DNA from: Acerihabitans sp035013185
GTDB taxonomy: Bacteria > Pseudomonadota > Gammaproteobacteria > Enterobacterales > Enterobacteriaceae
Length of the DNA: 64,000 nucleotides
Reading direction: 5' to 3'
NCBI RefSeq assembly: GCF_035013185.1
Contig: NZ_JAYGJO010000009.1
Location: forward strand, 106,495-170,494
Numbering within the stretch: the stretch's first letter is position 1; each line of letters begins with the position of its first letter. The notes under the pieces are model-generated. The model was given only the letters and a program-made list of their open reading frames with translations, was not told where the DNA came from and ran no database searches. The position numbers and the translations under genes are program-made. Of the stretch, positions 43,879 through 53,257 are shown piece after piece.

Positions 43879-43955
43879 TGGGGTGACTGATGGGGCTCGA
43901 ACCCACGACAACTGGAATCACAATCCAGGGCTCTACCAACTGAGCTACAATCACC
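43879..43955 (-). tRNA. hisR: tRNA-His(GTG)
   Basis: 77 nt with encoded CCA. The extra 5' G(-1) opposite C73, the histidine identity element, is encoded (GGTGATTG...CAGTCACC-CCA). Anticodon GTG in ATTGTGATT. Confidence 0.97.
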
Positions 43956-44042
43956 ACTACTGGTACTACTTACCGCAACGCGGCCAACATGTTAATACGC
44001 ATACTAACACGCTTTTGCCACGGCACTTGCGCACAAACTTAA

Positions 44043-44119
<77 letters not shown>

Positions 44120-44140
44120 TTAGCGCCGTTGCGGGTGGGG

Positions 44141-44169
44141 ATAGTACGGAATCGCGGCCTCACTGTCTA
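44141..44169 (-). promoter_or_regulatory. Promoter of the argX-hisR-leuT-proM operon
   Basis: On the minus strand: -35 TAGACA (44169-44164), exactly 17 bp spacer, -10 TACTAT (44146-44141), then a GC-rich discriminator CCCCACCC. The discriminator is typical of stringently controlled stable-RNA promoters. Confidence 0.85.
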
Positions 44170-44283
44170 GTGCTTTTTCATACTTTTGATGGGTTTGATG
44201 ACCCTTTGCTCATTTCCTGCGCGCTTAGCGCGTTTTTTCCGCTGTCTAACCCTTCCACCGCGTTATTTTCCCCTATCCCCGTC

Positions 44284-44366
44284 ATCTTTCAAGCTGCAGG
44301 TGTGTTGTCTGCGTTCGCTCACTCGCAGCACTTGACTGAGTAAGCTCATCGGGTTTCTCTTTTGCC
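44284..44366. repeat. Dispersed palindromic repeat copy
   Basis: CATCTTTCAAGCTGCAGGTG ... GTAAGCTCATCGGGTTTCTC, the reverse complement of the 121-bp unit at 13093-13370 over about 83 bp. Lies between wecG and the tRNA promoter. Confidence 0.85.
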
Positions 44367-44367
44367 A

Positions 44368-45108
44368 CTATAAACGGCCGCTAAGGTAATAACCGACAAA
44401 ACGTAGCAACTTAAGTTGACGACGCAGGCGGCTGGGTTGGCTACATAGGCGGTATAACCACTCCAGGCCCATGCGCTGCCACACCTTAGGCGCTCGTTTC
44501 ACTTGGCCAGTAAAAACGTCGTAGGTGCCGCCTATGCCCATATAAAGCGCATCAGGATAGCTGGCACGGCAATCAAACATGAATTTTTCCTGTTTGGGCG
44601 ATCCCATACCCACGGTCACGATAGCCGCACCGCTCGATCTGATTCTGGAAAACACCGCATCCTGATCCGCCGGGCTAAAAAAACCGTCCTGCAGTCCAAC
44701 CAGGTTGACATTCCATTTCGCGCGCAGCAGCGCCGCGGTCTGCTCCAGGATAACCGACCTACCGCCAATTAAAAACACCGGCGTCCCTTCCTGGCCGGCG
44801 CGCGCCATGATCCCTTCCCATAAATCCGCACCGGCGATACGTGAAATCGCGGCACTAGGATATTTGCGGCGAATAGAACGCACAATGCTGATGCCGTCGG
44901 CATATTTATATTCAGCGGCATTGAGCATGCTCGCCAGCAGGGCGTCCCGCTCTGCGGTGAGAACTTTCTCCGCATTAATCGCCACCAGACAGCCGGTTTT
45001 AATACTCGAACCGCCAAACAGGTAATCGACAAACTGCCGTTGGTCGAGAAAACCCCAAATAGCCAAGCCGCGAATACTATAGTGTGGAATTGCGTCTACG
45101 TTATCCAT
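44368..45108 (-). CDS. wecG: UDP-ManNAcA transferase WecG
   Basis: Adds N-acetylmannosaminuronic acid to undecaprenyl-PP-GlcNAc, making lipid II of ECA. 246 aa, the E. coli length; WecG/TagA/CpsF (GT26) family. Seen motifs are the NAEKVLTAERD segment with the family's Asn/Glu, YKYADGISIVR, the GADLWEGIM stretch and TVGMGSPKQEKF. Last gene of the ECA operon, 28 bp after wzyE. yifK, which follows in E. coli, is absent; the repeat element and tRNAs come next. Confidence 0.97.
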   Translation of the reverse strand: MDNVDAIPHYSIRGLAIWGFLDQRQFVDYLFGGSSIKTGCLVAINAEKVLTAERDALLASMLNAAEYKYADGISIVRSIRRKYPSAAISRIAGADLWEGIMARAGQEGTPVFLIGGRSVILEQTAALLRAKWNVNLVGLQDGFFSPADQDAVFSRIRSSGAAIVTVGMGSPKQEKFMFDCRASYPDALYMGIGGTYDVFTGQVKRAPKVWQRMGLEWLYRLCSQPSRLRRQLKLLRFVGYYLSGRL

Positions 45109-45136
45109 TTATTATCCTTTCAGAGGCCAAGGCAAC

Positions 45137-46480
45137 TTACAACACCCCTGTCGACTCAGGCGGGCGGCGGGGCCGGATCAAACCCACGCGGTCGAAGATT
45201 AAATACAGCAATTTGGCCAACAACAGGCAAAGGCCAAATACCAGGCCGAAAAACACCACCCGCGAAACAAATGCATCTACCCCTTCGCGGGCCAATACAA
45301 TGAGATTAAAGATGGCGCCAAAACAAAACGCCTGTAGCACCGCAGAGCGATAGCGATTTGTCGCCCTTTTGCCCTGCTCATACAGCGTATCGAACCCTTT
45401 GAGGATCAACCCTACCACCACCGCCCCCAGCGGGATAAACGTCACGCCGCCCATGACCACCAGTGAACCGATTAAGGTGGGCGAAATCGCCAGGCCGGAA
45501 TGGTTATCCAGCACTGACCAAGTGAAATAATTAGCCGTATTGAGTACCAGATGAGGCCGGTCAGGCCACACCCAGGCAGGGATAAACACATAAAAATCGC
45601 GCACTATCGGCGCCAAACCCTGAAAATCGATTTTATCGTAGTGTTGTAATAATAGCGCCAGGTTTTCCCAAGGTGAAAACGTATCGCGAGTGAGATACAA
45701 AAAGGTGTAAAACGCCTCCTCACCGCTGACGTCCAGGCCGTAGCGCTTTAACGCCAGCCAGAACATGCCCGCCACGGCCACCAAACCCGCACCGACAAGC
45801 ATCCACAAGCTCACCCAGCCGCGTTGAATACCGATAAACAAAAACAGGGCAAACGCGATGATAATATTGGCCCGCGTTCCACCCACCACCATATAGGTGA
45901 AAATGCCAAAAACCACGGTAGTGCATAGGAACAATAACCAACTGCGCCGGGTAGGATTAAGGAAATAAATAATCAGCATAGCCGGAATAAAAAAATAGAA
46001 AAAACGCTTAAGGGCGACGTCCGAGACGTCTTTGGAAAAAATCTGGCTGTAAGACTGTAGACGGAAAAGTAAAAAACCATTGTGCAAAAAGAAAATGCCT
46101 ACCGTGCCAATAGCGGTTAATGCCAGCAGTATCCAAGTCAGATTGGTCTCTACCCGGTTTACGTTAAGTATAGGCTGGCGTGACGGCCTCGCCTGGGCAA
46201 ACCAGCGAAGTTTATAGCTGACGTAGTAGATGGCGTAAAATGCGGTGGCGGCCAACAGCGCCTCCATCAAGAATTCAACCGGCACAACCTCGACGTCGAA
46301 ACGGAATACCAACACACAGGTCAAGGGAAAACCGAAATAAAAAGTTAATAAATACAACAGTGAAAACAATACGTTGAAACTGAATTTCGTTCGCCGCAGT
46401 TCCCGATAGGTCAGGGTCAGCACCAAAAGCAGTGACAGCAGGTATACCACGACCATTGCGCCGAACTGGGCCAGAGTCAT
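45137..46480 (-). CDS. wzyE: ECA polymerase WzyE
   Basis: Integral inner-membrane polymerase that joins ECA trisaccharide repeats, 447 aa (E. coli 450) with about eleven hydrophobic helices. It has the family's large periplasmic loop containing WVWPDRPHLVLNTANYFTW. I chose the ATG at 46480 since it overlaps the wecF stop (ATGA); the longer frame lies in wecF and has an unlikely Cys/Gly run. Confidence 0.95.
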   Translation of the reverse strand: MTLAQFGAMVVVYLLSLLLVLTLTYRELRRTKFSFNVLFSLLYLLTFYFGFPLTCVLVFRFDVEVVPVEFLMEALLAATAFYAIYYVSYKLRWFAQARPSRQPILNVNRVETNLTWILLALTAIGTVGIFFLHNGFLLFRLQSYSQIFSKDVSDVALKRFFYFFIPAMLIIYFLNPTRRSWLLFLCTTVVFGIFTYMVVGGTRANIIIAFALFLFIGIQRGWVSLWMLVGAGLVAVAGMFWLALKRYGLDVSGEEAFYTFLYLTRDTFSPWENLALLLQHYDKIDFQGLAPIVRDFYVFIPAWVWPDRPHLVLNTANYFTWSVLDNHSGLAISPTLIGSLVVMGGVTFIPLGAVVVGLILKGFDTLYEQGKRATNRYRSAVLQAFCFGAIFNLIVLAREGVDAFVSRVVFFGLVFGLCLLLAKLLYLIFDRVGLIRPRRPPESTGVL

Positions 46481-47562
46481 AAGGCGGTTCCCGCAGCCAC
46501 AGCCAGCGCCCGCCGCCATCCCACCAGATAATTGGGGTAAAAGAAGGCAATCTGTTTTTTATCCACGCCGGCCAGTTGTCTGCGCGCCTCGGCCACCACC
46601 GCCCGATCCAGCTCATCGCCATCAAACAATACCGGTAACTGCTGTCCAGCTAAATCCTGCCAGAAAGGATTCTGCCGGCTCAGCACAAAAGGAATGCCGA
46701 ACTGAATCAACAAGCAGAGCGTGCCAATCCCTTGCTGGCGGTTAAACAGAAAATAGCCCAGATCGCACCGGCGCAGTATCGCCAGGTAATCCTCAAACGC
46801 CACCGGTTCGGTTAACAGCTCCAGGCGTTCAGGGGCAAAATAGCGTTCGCCCGCGGCACGCACCCGAGCAATATAGTCCGCATTGTGGGCAGGATACCCT
46901 AAGGGCACAATCACCTGCACCTCTGCGCCAAATTGCCGGTGAATGGCTTGCAGTGCCTCTATATGGCGATTAGTGGTATCCCCGGAATTGCCGATCAGCA
47001 CGGTAAAGGTGCCACCCGCCGCCGACACCGGCCGTGCAAAACACAGATCCGGGTCCATGCGGGTCGGAAAATACAACGGCGAAACGGGCACCTCAGGATG
47101 ACGTCGACGATAGATGTCGAGATCGCCCAGAGTAGCGAATACGTGCCCGATACGGCCTTGCGCCCGACGACGCAGCAGGTAAAACAGCCTATGCCGCCAG
47201 TTGCGGGACGCTTCATAAAGATCGGCGCCCCAGATATGCCAACTCACCCGGGCAGGGGCAATTTTACCCATTAACAGGGCTATCCAGAGTCCCGGATTAA
47301 ACTGTCCGTGCAAAAAAAACTGTGCGCTCGGCTCGCCCGCAGCCCGCGCAATAACCGCCCTGGCCAAGCTACGCTTATCGGCAAAGGTATCGATGGTGAG
47401 GTGCGCAAAATGAGGGAATGAGGCAGGGTCAGCACTTACCAACATAAACTGACCAACCACTTGGGCAGGAAGGTCTGCGGCCAGCTGGTCATTAAAAAAA
47501 CGCAGCACCGTCAGATTATGGTGAGGTATGTCCGAGCCGAGTACATGAATTAATTGGGTCAT
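46477..47562 (-). CDS. wecF: Fuc4NAc transferase WecF
   Basis: Transfers 4-acetamido-4,6-dideoxygalactose to lipid II, giving the ECA lipid III. 361 aa (E. coli 359), GT56 family. Recognised by the start TQLIHVLGSDIPHHNLTVL, WHIWGADLYE and LGYFLFNRQQGIGTLCLL. The ATG at 47562 overlaps the wzxE stop (ATGA), so the longer frame is rejected. The stop overlaps wzyE. Confidence 0.96.
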   Translation of the reverse strand: MTQLIHVLGSDIPHHNLTVLRFFNDQLAADLPAQVVGQFMLVSADPASFPHFAHLTIDTFADKRSLARAVIARAAGEPSAQFFLHGQFNPGLWIALLMGKIAPARVSWHIWGADLYEASRNWRHRLFYLLRRRAQGRIGHVFATLGDLDIYRRRHPEVPVSPLYFPTRMDPDLCFARPVSAAGGTFTVLIGNSGDTTNRHIEALQAIHRQFGAEVQVIVPLGYPAHNADYIARVRAAGERYFAPERLELLTEPVAFEDYLAILRRCDLGYFLFNRQQGIGTLCLLIQFGIPFVLSRQNPFWQDLAGQQLPVLFDGDELDRAVVAEARRQLAGVDKKQIAFFYPNYLVGWRRALAVAAGTAL

Positions 47563-48809
47563 TTTTTCCTGCAATAAAGAATAAACACGCCACCGCAAAG
47601 CACAAAATAGGTTACATAGGTTGCCATATACGCCTGGGTCGCGCCAAGCGCGCCATGAAGCGGGATCAACCAATGGGAAAACCCGGTCAGTAGCAAAAAC
47701 TGGCTGATTTCCGTTAACAGATAAAAGCGCAGCGACGCTTTGGCAATCACCAGATAGCCAAAAACGTAAGCACCCACTTTCAATACATCCCCTACCAACT
47801 GCCAGGCGAACAAATCACGCATCGGCTCAAACGCGGTGGAAAACAGCAAACGGATGGCCACATCCCTGAGTAACCACAACACCACACTTACCGTGGTGAC
47901 GGCCGGCAGCACAAACAGCAACGCGCGGCCAATTTCCTGACTCAGTGCGTGCTTGTTCGTCAACCGCGACAGGGTGGGCAACAGATAAACGGTAAATGAG
48001 GCGGTAATAAACTGCAAATAGGCGTCGGAGATACTGCTCACCCCTTGCCACATGCCGACTTCGTTCCAGCTGAATCGTTGCGCCAATAGATTTCGCATCA
48101 TGATATAGGCGACAGGCAGGGTGAACGAGGTCATCAGTGCCATCAGGGTGAATTTTCCGAGCTGGGTGGCCATCACCCGATCCCAGGCCGGCCGAAAATC
48201 ACCCAGGCGCACTTGCCGACGCCGCAGGAGGATAAGCGTTGCCGGAATGACCGTAATGGCCGGAACCACGGCTAGGCCCACCAGCGCACCAGCGTACCCC
48301 CCCCATCGGTAACAAAGAAAAAATACGCCGGCGCCCAAGACGCTGCCAAGGCTCACGGCCAGCGCGTTGCCCGCCGCATCGCGAAACCCCTTGAGGATGG
48401 ACAGCATCAGATTGGCGCAGGCAATGCCCAATTGGATAAACGCCACCGCCCGCACGACGTTGCGATAGCCATCATGACCAAACAGTACCTGGCTGATAGG
48501 TCCGGCCGCCAACAGAAAGACTATCGCCAGCAGGAGAGAAAACCCCAACGCCATAGCGGAACCGGTGCCCAACACGGCACGCAGTCGCGCCTGTTGCCCT
48601 TGATACTGCGCAACATACTTGGTGATGCCGTTGAAAATTCCCGCACCCGATAACACCCCAAGCACAGTCACCAACTGACGGAAATTACCCGCCTGACCCA
48701 CACCAGCCGGTCCAAACACCACCGCGATCAATTTCACCAGCAGCAGTCCGACGCCGATCTTTACCAGCGTTGAACCGGCGGTCCAAAGCGTTGCCCTTGC
48801 CAGCGACAT
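47559..48809 (-). CDS. wzxE: ECA lipid III flippase WzxE
   Basis: MOP-family flippase of 416 aa (same as E. coli) with twelve predicted helices. Starts MSLARATLWTAGSTLVKIG and contains AGIFNGITKYVAQYQ, WQGVSSISDAYLQFITASF and MRDLFAWQLVGDVLKVGAYV, all strongly conserved. The ATG follows the wecE stop by one base. Moves undecaprenyl-PP-trisaccharide across the inner membrane for WzyE. Confidence 0.97.
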   Translation of the reverse strand: MSLARATLWTAGSTLVKIGVGLLLVKLIAVVFGPAGVGQAGNFRQLVTVLGVLSGAGIFNGITKYVAQYQGQQARLRAVLGTGSAMALGFSLLLAIVFLLAAGPISQVLFGHDGYRNVVRAVAFIQLGIACANLMLSILKGFRDAAGNALAVSLGSVLGAGVFFLCYRWGGYAGALVGLAVVPAITVIPATLILLRRRQVRLGDFRPAWDRVMATQLGKFTLMALMTSFTLPVAYIMMRNLLAQRFSWNEVGMWQGVSSISDAYLQFITASFTVYLLPTLSRLTNKHALSQEIGRALLFVLPAVTTVSVVLWLLRDVAIRLLFSTAFEPMRDLFAWQLVGDVLKVGAYVFGYLVIAKASLRFYLLTEISQFLLLTGFSHWLIPLHGALGATQAYMATYVTYFVLCGGVFILYCRKK

Positions 48810-48810
48810 A

Positions 48811-49953
48811 TCAGTCGGAACTGCGGCTGAAAAACCGGTTAATGGCGTCAATCACCTGATATTGCTGCGCGTCGGATAAATTATAGAACAAAGGCAACCG
48901 CACCAAGCGCTCGCTTTCCCGAGTGGTAAACCGATCCTCGCCGTTAAAACGGCCAAAGCGCAATCCTGCCGGGCTATCATGCAGTGGAATATAGTGGAAT
49001 ACCGTCAGAATATCCGCTGCTTTCATATGCGTGATAAACGCCGAGCGTTCAGTAAAATCCCGTAGTTTGAGATAAAACATATGACCATTTTGTACACAGC
49101 CTTCGGCCACCGTCGGCAGCTCGATACGGCCCGCGTCAGCCAACGGTTGCAACTGCTCGCGATAGCGGCCCCACAGGCTAAGCCGGCGTCGGTTGATAGC
49201 CTCGGCAGCCTCCAGTTGTCCCCACAGATAAGCGGCCTGTAAATCGGCCATCAGGTAGCTGGAGCCAATGTCGCGCCAGGTATACTTATCCGCCTGGCCA
49301 CGAAAAAACTGACTGCGATTGGTGCCTTTTTCACGAATGATTTCCGCGCGGTCAATCAGGGCAGGATCGTTGATCATGGTGGCGCCACCTTCGCCGCCGG
49401 CGGTGTAATTTTTGGTTTCATGAAAACTATAGCAGCCGATATGTCCGATGGTGCCTAGCGGTTTACCACGGTATTGCGCCATCACACCCTGGGCGGCGTC
49501 TTCAATCACCGCTAAGCCATAGCGCTGCGCCAGAGCCATAATGGTATCCATCTCGCAGGCAATGCCAGCGTAATGAACCGGCACGATCGCCCGGGTTTTA
49601 TCCGTGATCGCCGCTTCGATCAGTTGCTCGTCCATATTCATGGTGTCGGGACGGATATCCACAAATACAATGATCGCGCCGCGCAGCACAAACGCATTGG
49701 CGGTGGAAACAAAGGTATAGCTCGGCATGATGACTTCATCGCCAGGCTTGATATCCAGCAGGATCGCTGCCATCTCAAGCGACGCGGTACCCGACGGGGT
49801 CAGCAGTGCCCGCGGGCTGCCGAAACGCTGCTCTAACCAGCTCTGGCAGCGCCGGGTAAAATCGCCATCACCGCACAGTTTGCCGCTACCGAGCGCTGAG
49901 CGCATAAAATCCAGTTCGGTACCCACTACCGGTGGCGCGTTAAAAGGAATCAT
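48811..49953 (-). CDS. wecE: dTDP-4-dehydro-6-deoxyglucose aminotransferase WecE
   Basis: PLP-dependent sugar aminotransferase (DegT/DnrJ/EryC1 family) making dTDP-Fuc4N. 380 aa (E. coli 376). The PLP-binding lysine is Lys181 in SFHETKNYTAGGEGG; PSGTASLEMAA and EDAAQGVMA bind the cofactor phosphate and ring. I chose the ATG at 49953, preceded by AGGTGA, which gives the family start MIPFNAPPVVG; the longer frame lies in wecD. Its substrate needs dTDP-glucose made by RffH and RffG, whose genes are missing here. Confidence 0.97.
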   Translation of the reverse strand: MIPFNAPPVVGTELDFMRSALGSGKLCGDGDFTRRCQSWLEQRFGSPRALLTPSGTASLEMAAILLDIKPGDEVIMPSYTFVSTANAFVLRGAIIVFVDIRPDTMNMDEQLIEAAITDKTRAIVPVHYAGIACEMDTIMALAQRYGLAVIEDAAQGVMAQYRGKPLGTIGHIGCYSFHETKNYTAGGEGGATMINDPALIDRAEIIREKGTNRSQFFRGQADKYTWRDIGSSYLMADLQAAYLWGQLEAAEAINRRRLSLWGRYREQLQPLADAGRIELPTVAEGCVQNGHMFYLKLRDFTERSAFITHMKAADILTVFHYIPLHDSPAGLRFGRFNGEDRFTTRESERLVRLPLFYNLSDAQQYQVIDAINRFFSRSSD

Positions 49954-49957
49954 ATAT

Positions 49958-50689
49958 TCACCTGTAAAACCAATAGGCAGTGCTGTCAATAGTGGCACCG
50001 CACGCAATATAAAGCCTTAATGCGGCTATGTTGCCAATCTGAGTGGCAACCCGCAGGCGCGTTTTGTTATTCTCTAGACACCAGCGGTGCGCGGCGTAAA
50101 ACAATGCCCGCCCCACACCACGCCCGGCCAAGCCTGGCTGCACCGCCAGCAGTCCGATCCGCGCCTGGTCCAGGTCACTGGTACGCAGTGTCACCATCCC
50201 CTGAATAGCACCCACCGGGCCAATGACCAGACAGACATCATCAAAGGTGCCCTGAACCGCCTTTTCCGCCCACAAGGCGTAAAAACGCCGGCAATCCGCC
50301 TCAGGATACCAAGGTTCACGAAACCGGCTGAGGGTAAACGCCGACGATGCCAGTTGCCTTAGTGCGGCGACATCCCCCATGCCAGCCACCCGAGGCGCAT
50401 CATCACGGTTCACTGCAGGCAAGGATAATAGATCAGCGGCGTGACTCTCGACATGTGCCACGGAGCAACTGCAATCAATCTCCCCCTCCGCCAAGCGAAA
50501 ACCCAACACCGTAAGCGCATCCATGACCGGCGCCGCATCGGCCGGCACTTTAGCCTGAACCACGTGGTAGGCGATGAAATCAGCGCTGGTTAATGATTTT
50601 GCCGTGGGTTCGAAGCACAACTTAGCGCTGGCAATGCCAAAAAACTCACTTTCCCAGCCCAGCGGTTCAACGTTGGCACGCAAGGACAT
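49958..50689 (-). CDS. wecD: dTDP-Fuc4N acetyltransferase WecD
   Basis: GNAT-fold acetyltransferase that N-acetylates dTDP-4-amino-4,6-dideoxygalactose. 243 aa, slightly longer than E. coli (224). It shows SLRANVEPLGWESEFFG, ALRQLASSAFTLSRFREPWY, the acetyl-CoA loop (QPGLAGRGVGRALF) and the C-terminal GATIDSTAYWFYR. In E. coli the acetyl-CoA loop is shorter; here it is a full canonical GNAT motif A. The ATG at 50689 has AGGTGG upstream and is preferred to the frame nine codons longer. Confidence 0.94.
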   Translation of the reverse strand: MSLRANVEPLGWESEFFGIASAKLCFEPTAKSLTSADFIAYHVVQAKVPADAAPVMDALTVLGFRLAEGEIDCSCSVAHVESHAADLLSLPAVNRDDAPRVAGMGDVAALRQLASSAFTLSRFREPWYPEADCRRFYALWAEKAVQGTFDDVCLVIGPVGAIQGMVTLRTSDLDQARIGLLAVQPGLAGRGVGRALFYAAHRWCLENNKTRLRVATQIGNIAALRLYIACGATIDSTAYWFYR

Positions 50690-50715
50690 GATATCCACCT
50701 CGCAAATGTTGGCCA

Positions 50716-50741
50716 ATGCCGGTAAAAATCGATACCGGCAT
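50716..50741. other. Hairpin in the wecC-wecD spacer
   Basis: ATGCCGGT (50716-50723) and ACCGGCAT (50734-50741), loop of ten, in the 75-bp gap where rffG and rffH stand in E. coli. No T-run. May be a scar-associated attenuator or mRNA stabiliser. Confidence 0.55.
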
Positions 50742-50764
50742 GGTGTTAAGCGGCGACGGCAAGC

Positions 50765-52027
50765 CTAGCGCCACACCCCTTTGGTGTCGACGATCCAGCG
50801 CTGGGTAACCGTACTGGGTTGGCGTGCCTTGAAGGGACTGTGATCCACCAACATGACCAGCACATCGGCGCACTGCAATGCGCTATCAAGTCCGGTTAAC
50901 GTAGCGAGCCCCGCCAGTGATGGGGGCAACTGGTCCACGTAAGGCTCGACAACCTGCGTTTCTCCTGGATGCCATTGGGCAATCCGCCGAGTGATGGAAA
51001 CCGCCGGACTCTCCCGCAGGTCATCGATGTCCGGTTTAAACGCCAAACCGAAACAGGCGATGATCACCTCGCTGGCACGTTTGCCACTCGTTACCAGGCA
51101 ATCCGCCACCACCGCTTTAACCCGATCCATGACCCATTCGGGTTTAGCATCGTTGACCAACCGGGCGGTATGAATCAACCGTGCATGTTGGGGGTTTTGC
51201 GCGACGATAAACCACGGGTCTACGGCGATACAGTGTCCACCCACCCCCGGTCCAGGCTGCAGAATATTGACCCGGGGATGTCGGTTGGCCAAACGAATCA
51301 GCTCCCAAACATTAATACCTTGATCGGCACAAATCACCGACAGTTCGTTAGCGAAGGCAATATTCACATCGCGAAAACTGTTTTCCGTCAGTTTGCACAT
51401 CTCCGCAGTACGGGCATTAGTGACCACACACTCCCCTTTGAGGAAGATACGGTAAAGCTCACTGGCGCGAGCGGAACACCGAGCGGTCATGCCGCCGATA
51501 ATCCGATCGTTGTTAATCAATTCCATCATCACCTTGCCCGGCAATACGCGCTCTGGGCAGTAGGCAATATTGATATCGGCGTGTTCCCCCGCCGTCTGCG
51601 GAAAACTGAGATCCTGGCGTGCACTGGCCAACCACTGCGCCATCTGTTCAGTGGTCCCCACCGGAGAGGTCGACTCCAGAATGACTAAATCACCTTTTTT
51701 TAATACCGGTGCCAGCGAAAGTGCGGCGGCCCGCACATAGGTCAAATCGGGTTCATGCTCCTTGCAGAAGGGTGTGGGTACTGCTATCAGAAAAGCATCG
51801 GCGGCCACCGGTTCACTCACGGCGCACAGATAACCCTCATCAACCGCCCGCTTGACCACCTCATCCAAATCCGGTTCGACAATATGAATGTGGCCACGGT
51901 TGATGGTATTCACCGCCTGTTGGTTCACATCTACACCCACCACCTGCTTGTGACGCGAAGCAAACGCCGCCGCGGTTGGCAGACCGATGTAGCCCAATCC
52001 GATAACGGAGATTGTGTCGAAACTCAT
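50765..52027 (-). CDS. wecC: UDP-N-acetyl-D-mannosamine dehydrogenase WecC
   Basis: Oxidises UDP-ManNAc to UDP-ManNAcA with two NAD+. 420 aa, same as E. coli. N-terminal Rossmann motif VIGLGYIGLPTAAA (residues 8-21), catalytic Cys266 in GPGVGGHCIAVDPWF, and Lys/Asn in CKLTENSFRDVNIAF. Overlaps wecB by ATGA. Followed by wecD instead of rffG. Confidence 0.98.
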   Translation of the reverse strand: MSFDTISVIGLGYIGLPTAAAFASRHKQVVGVDVNQQAVNTINRGHIHIVEPDLDEVVKRAVDEGYLCAVSEPVAADAFLIAVPTPFCKEHEPDLTYVRAAALSLAPVLKKGDLVILESTSPVGTTEQMAQWLASARQDLSFPQTAGEHADINIAYCPERVLPGKVMMELINNDRIIGGMTARCSARASELYRIFLKGECVVTNARTAEMCKLTENSFRDVNIAFANELSVICADQGINVWELIRLANRHPRVNILQPGPGVGGHCIAVDPWFIVAQNPQHARLIHTARLVNDAKPEWVMDRVKAVVADCLVTSGKRASEVIIACFGLAFKPDIDDLRESPAVSITRRIAQWHPGETQVVEPYVDQLPPSLAGLATLTGLDSALQCADVLVMLVDHSPFKARQPSTVTQRWIVDTKGVWR

Positions 52028-53154
52028 ACTTTCACCTGATTATTTTTTAAGGCTTCGATAATTCTTTGACATGCCTGGCCGTCGCCATAAGGGTTTTGTG
52101 CCTGACTCATAGCCTGGTATTCATCGGTATCGGTCAGTAACCTGGATACCGCTGCTTGAATGGTTTTCGGATCGGTACCTACCAGCAACACGGCCCCCGT
52201 CGCCACCGCCTCCGGACGTTCGGTGGTATCACGCATCACCAGCACCGGTTTTCCTAGCGAAGGGGCTTCCTCCTGAATACCACCGGAGTCAGTGAGAATC
52301 AGAAAGGCTCGATGCATAAGATAGACAAACGGCAGGTAATCTTGCGGATCGATAAGCTTGATATTGGGGATACCGCGTAAGATGCGGTTAACCGGTTCAC
52401 TGACGTTGGGATTAAGATGAACCGGATAAACCACCTGCACATCGGGATGCTGGCGGGCAATATTCGCCAAGGCGCTGCAGATACGTTCAAACCCGTCACC
52501 AAAACTCTCCCGCCGATGGCCAGTGACAAGAATCATCTTTTTTTGTGCATCAAGGTAATCGTAGCGTTGTTCAAGCGAGCCGCGCAACTTTGCGTTGTTC
52601 AACACGCGATCGCGTACCCAAAATAACGCATCAATGACGCTATTGCCGGTCACAAAAATCCGCTCTGGTGCCAAACCTTCGCGCAGCAGGTTCTGGCGCG
52701 CATTTTCGGTAGGCGCAAAATGATACATCGCCAGATGACCCGTGAGTTTTCGATTGGCTTCTTCAGGCCAAGGGGAGTACAGATTACCCGTGCGTAATCC
52801 TGCTTCAACATGCCCTACCGGGATCTGCTGATAGAATGCCGCCAGGCTGGCGGATAGGGTCGTGGTGGTATCGCCATGAACCAGCACCACATCGGGACAA
52901 AACGACGCCAATACCGGTTTCATACCGATAAGAATCCGGCTGGTGATTTCCGTCAGTCCTTGATCAGGGCGCATGATGTTCAAATCGTAATCGGGCACGA
53001 TGTCGAATAACCGCAAAACCTGATCTAGCATTTCCCGATGTTGCGCCGTGACGCAAATCCGGGTTTCAAATGCAGGATCTTGGCCAAGAGCCAGTATGAG
53101 CGGTGCCATTTTTATGGCTTCCGGCCTGGTGCCGAAAACGATCAACACTTTCAC
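52024..53154 (-). CDS. wecB: UDP-N-acetylglucosamine 2-epimerase WecB
   Basis: Converts UDP-GlcNAc to UDP-ManNAc, 376 aa as in E. coli. Residues matching the E. coli active site are visible: Asp95 (VHGDTTTT), Glu117 (GHVEAGLR), Glu131 (WPEEANR) and His213 (TGHRRES). I start it at the GTG codon 53154 (product MKVLIVFGTRPEAIK), preceded by a purine-rich GGGAAGGGA; the frame's upstream ATG would add ten residues not found in the family. Confidence 0.97.
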   Translation of the reverse strand: MKVLIVFGTRPEAIKMAPLILALGQDPAFETRICVTAQHREMLDQVLRLFDIVPDYDLNIMRPDQGLTEITSRILIGMKPVLASFCPDVVLVHGDTTTTLSASLAAFYQQIPVGHVEAGLRTGNLYSPWPEEANRKLTGHLAMYHFAPTENARQNLLREGLAPERIFVTGNSVIDALFWVRDRVLNNAKLRGSLEQRYDYLDAQKKMILVTGHRRESFGDGFERICSALANIARQHPDVQVVYPVHLNPNVSEPVNRILRGIPNIKLIDPQDYLPFVYLMHRAFLILTDSGGIQEEAPSLGKPVLVMRDTTERPEAVATGAVLLVGTDPKTIQAAVSRLLTDTDEYQAMSQAQNPYGDGQACQRIIEALKNNQVKV

Positions 53155-53257
53155 AGCAATTCCCTTCCGTCTCAAGTAAGCCAAAGGCTTGGCTGATTTA
53201 CGTTCTGCTGCATAGCGAACGGCATATCCATCCGAATGGTGCTACTGTTAAACGGTG

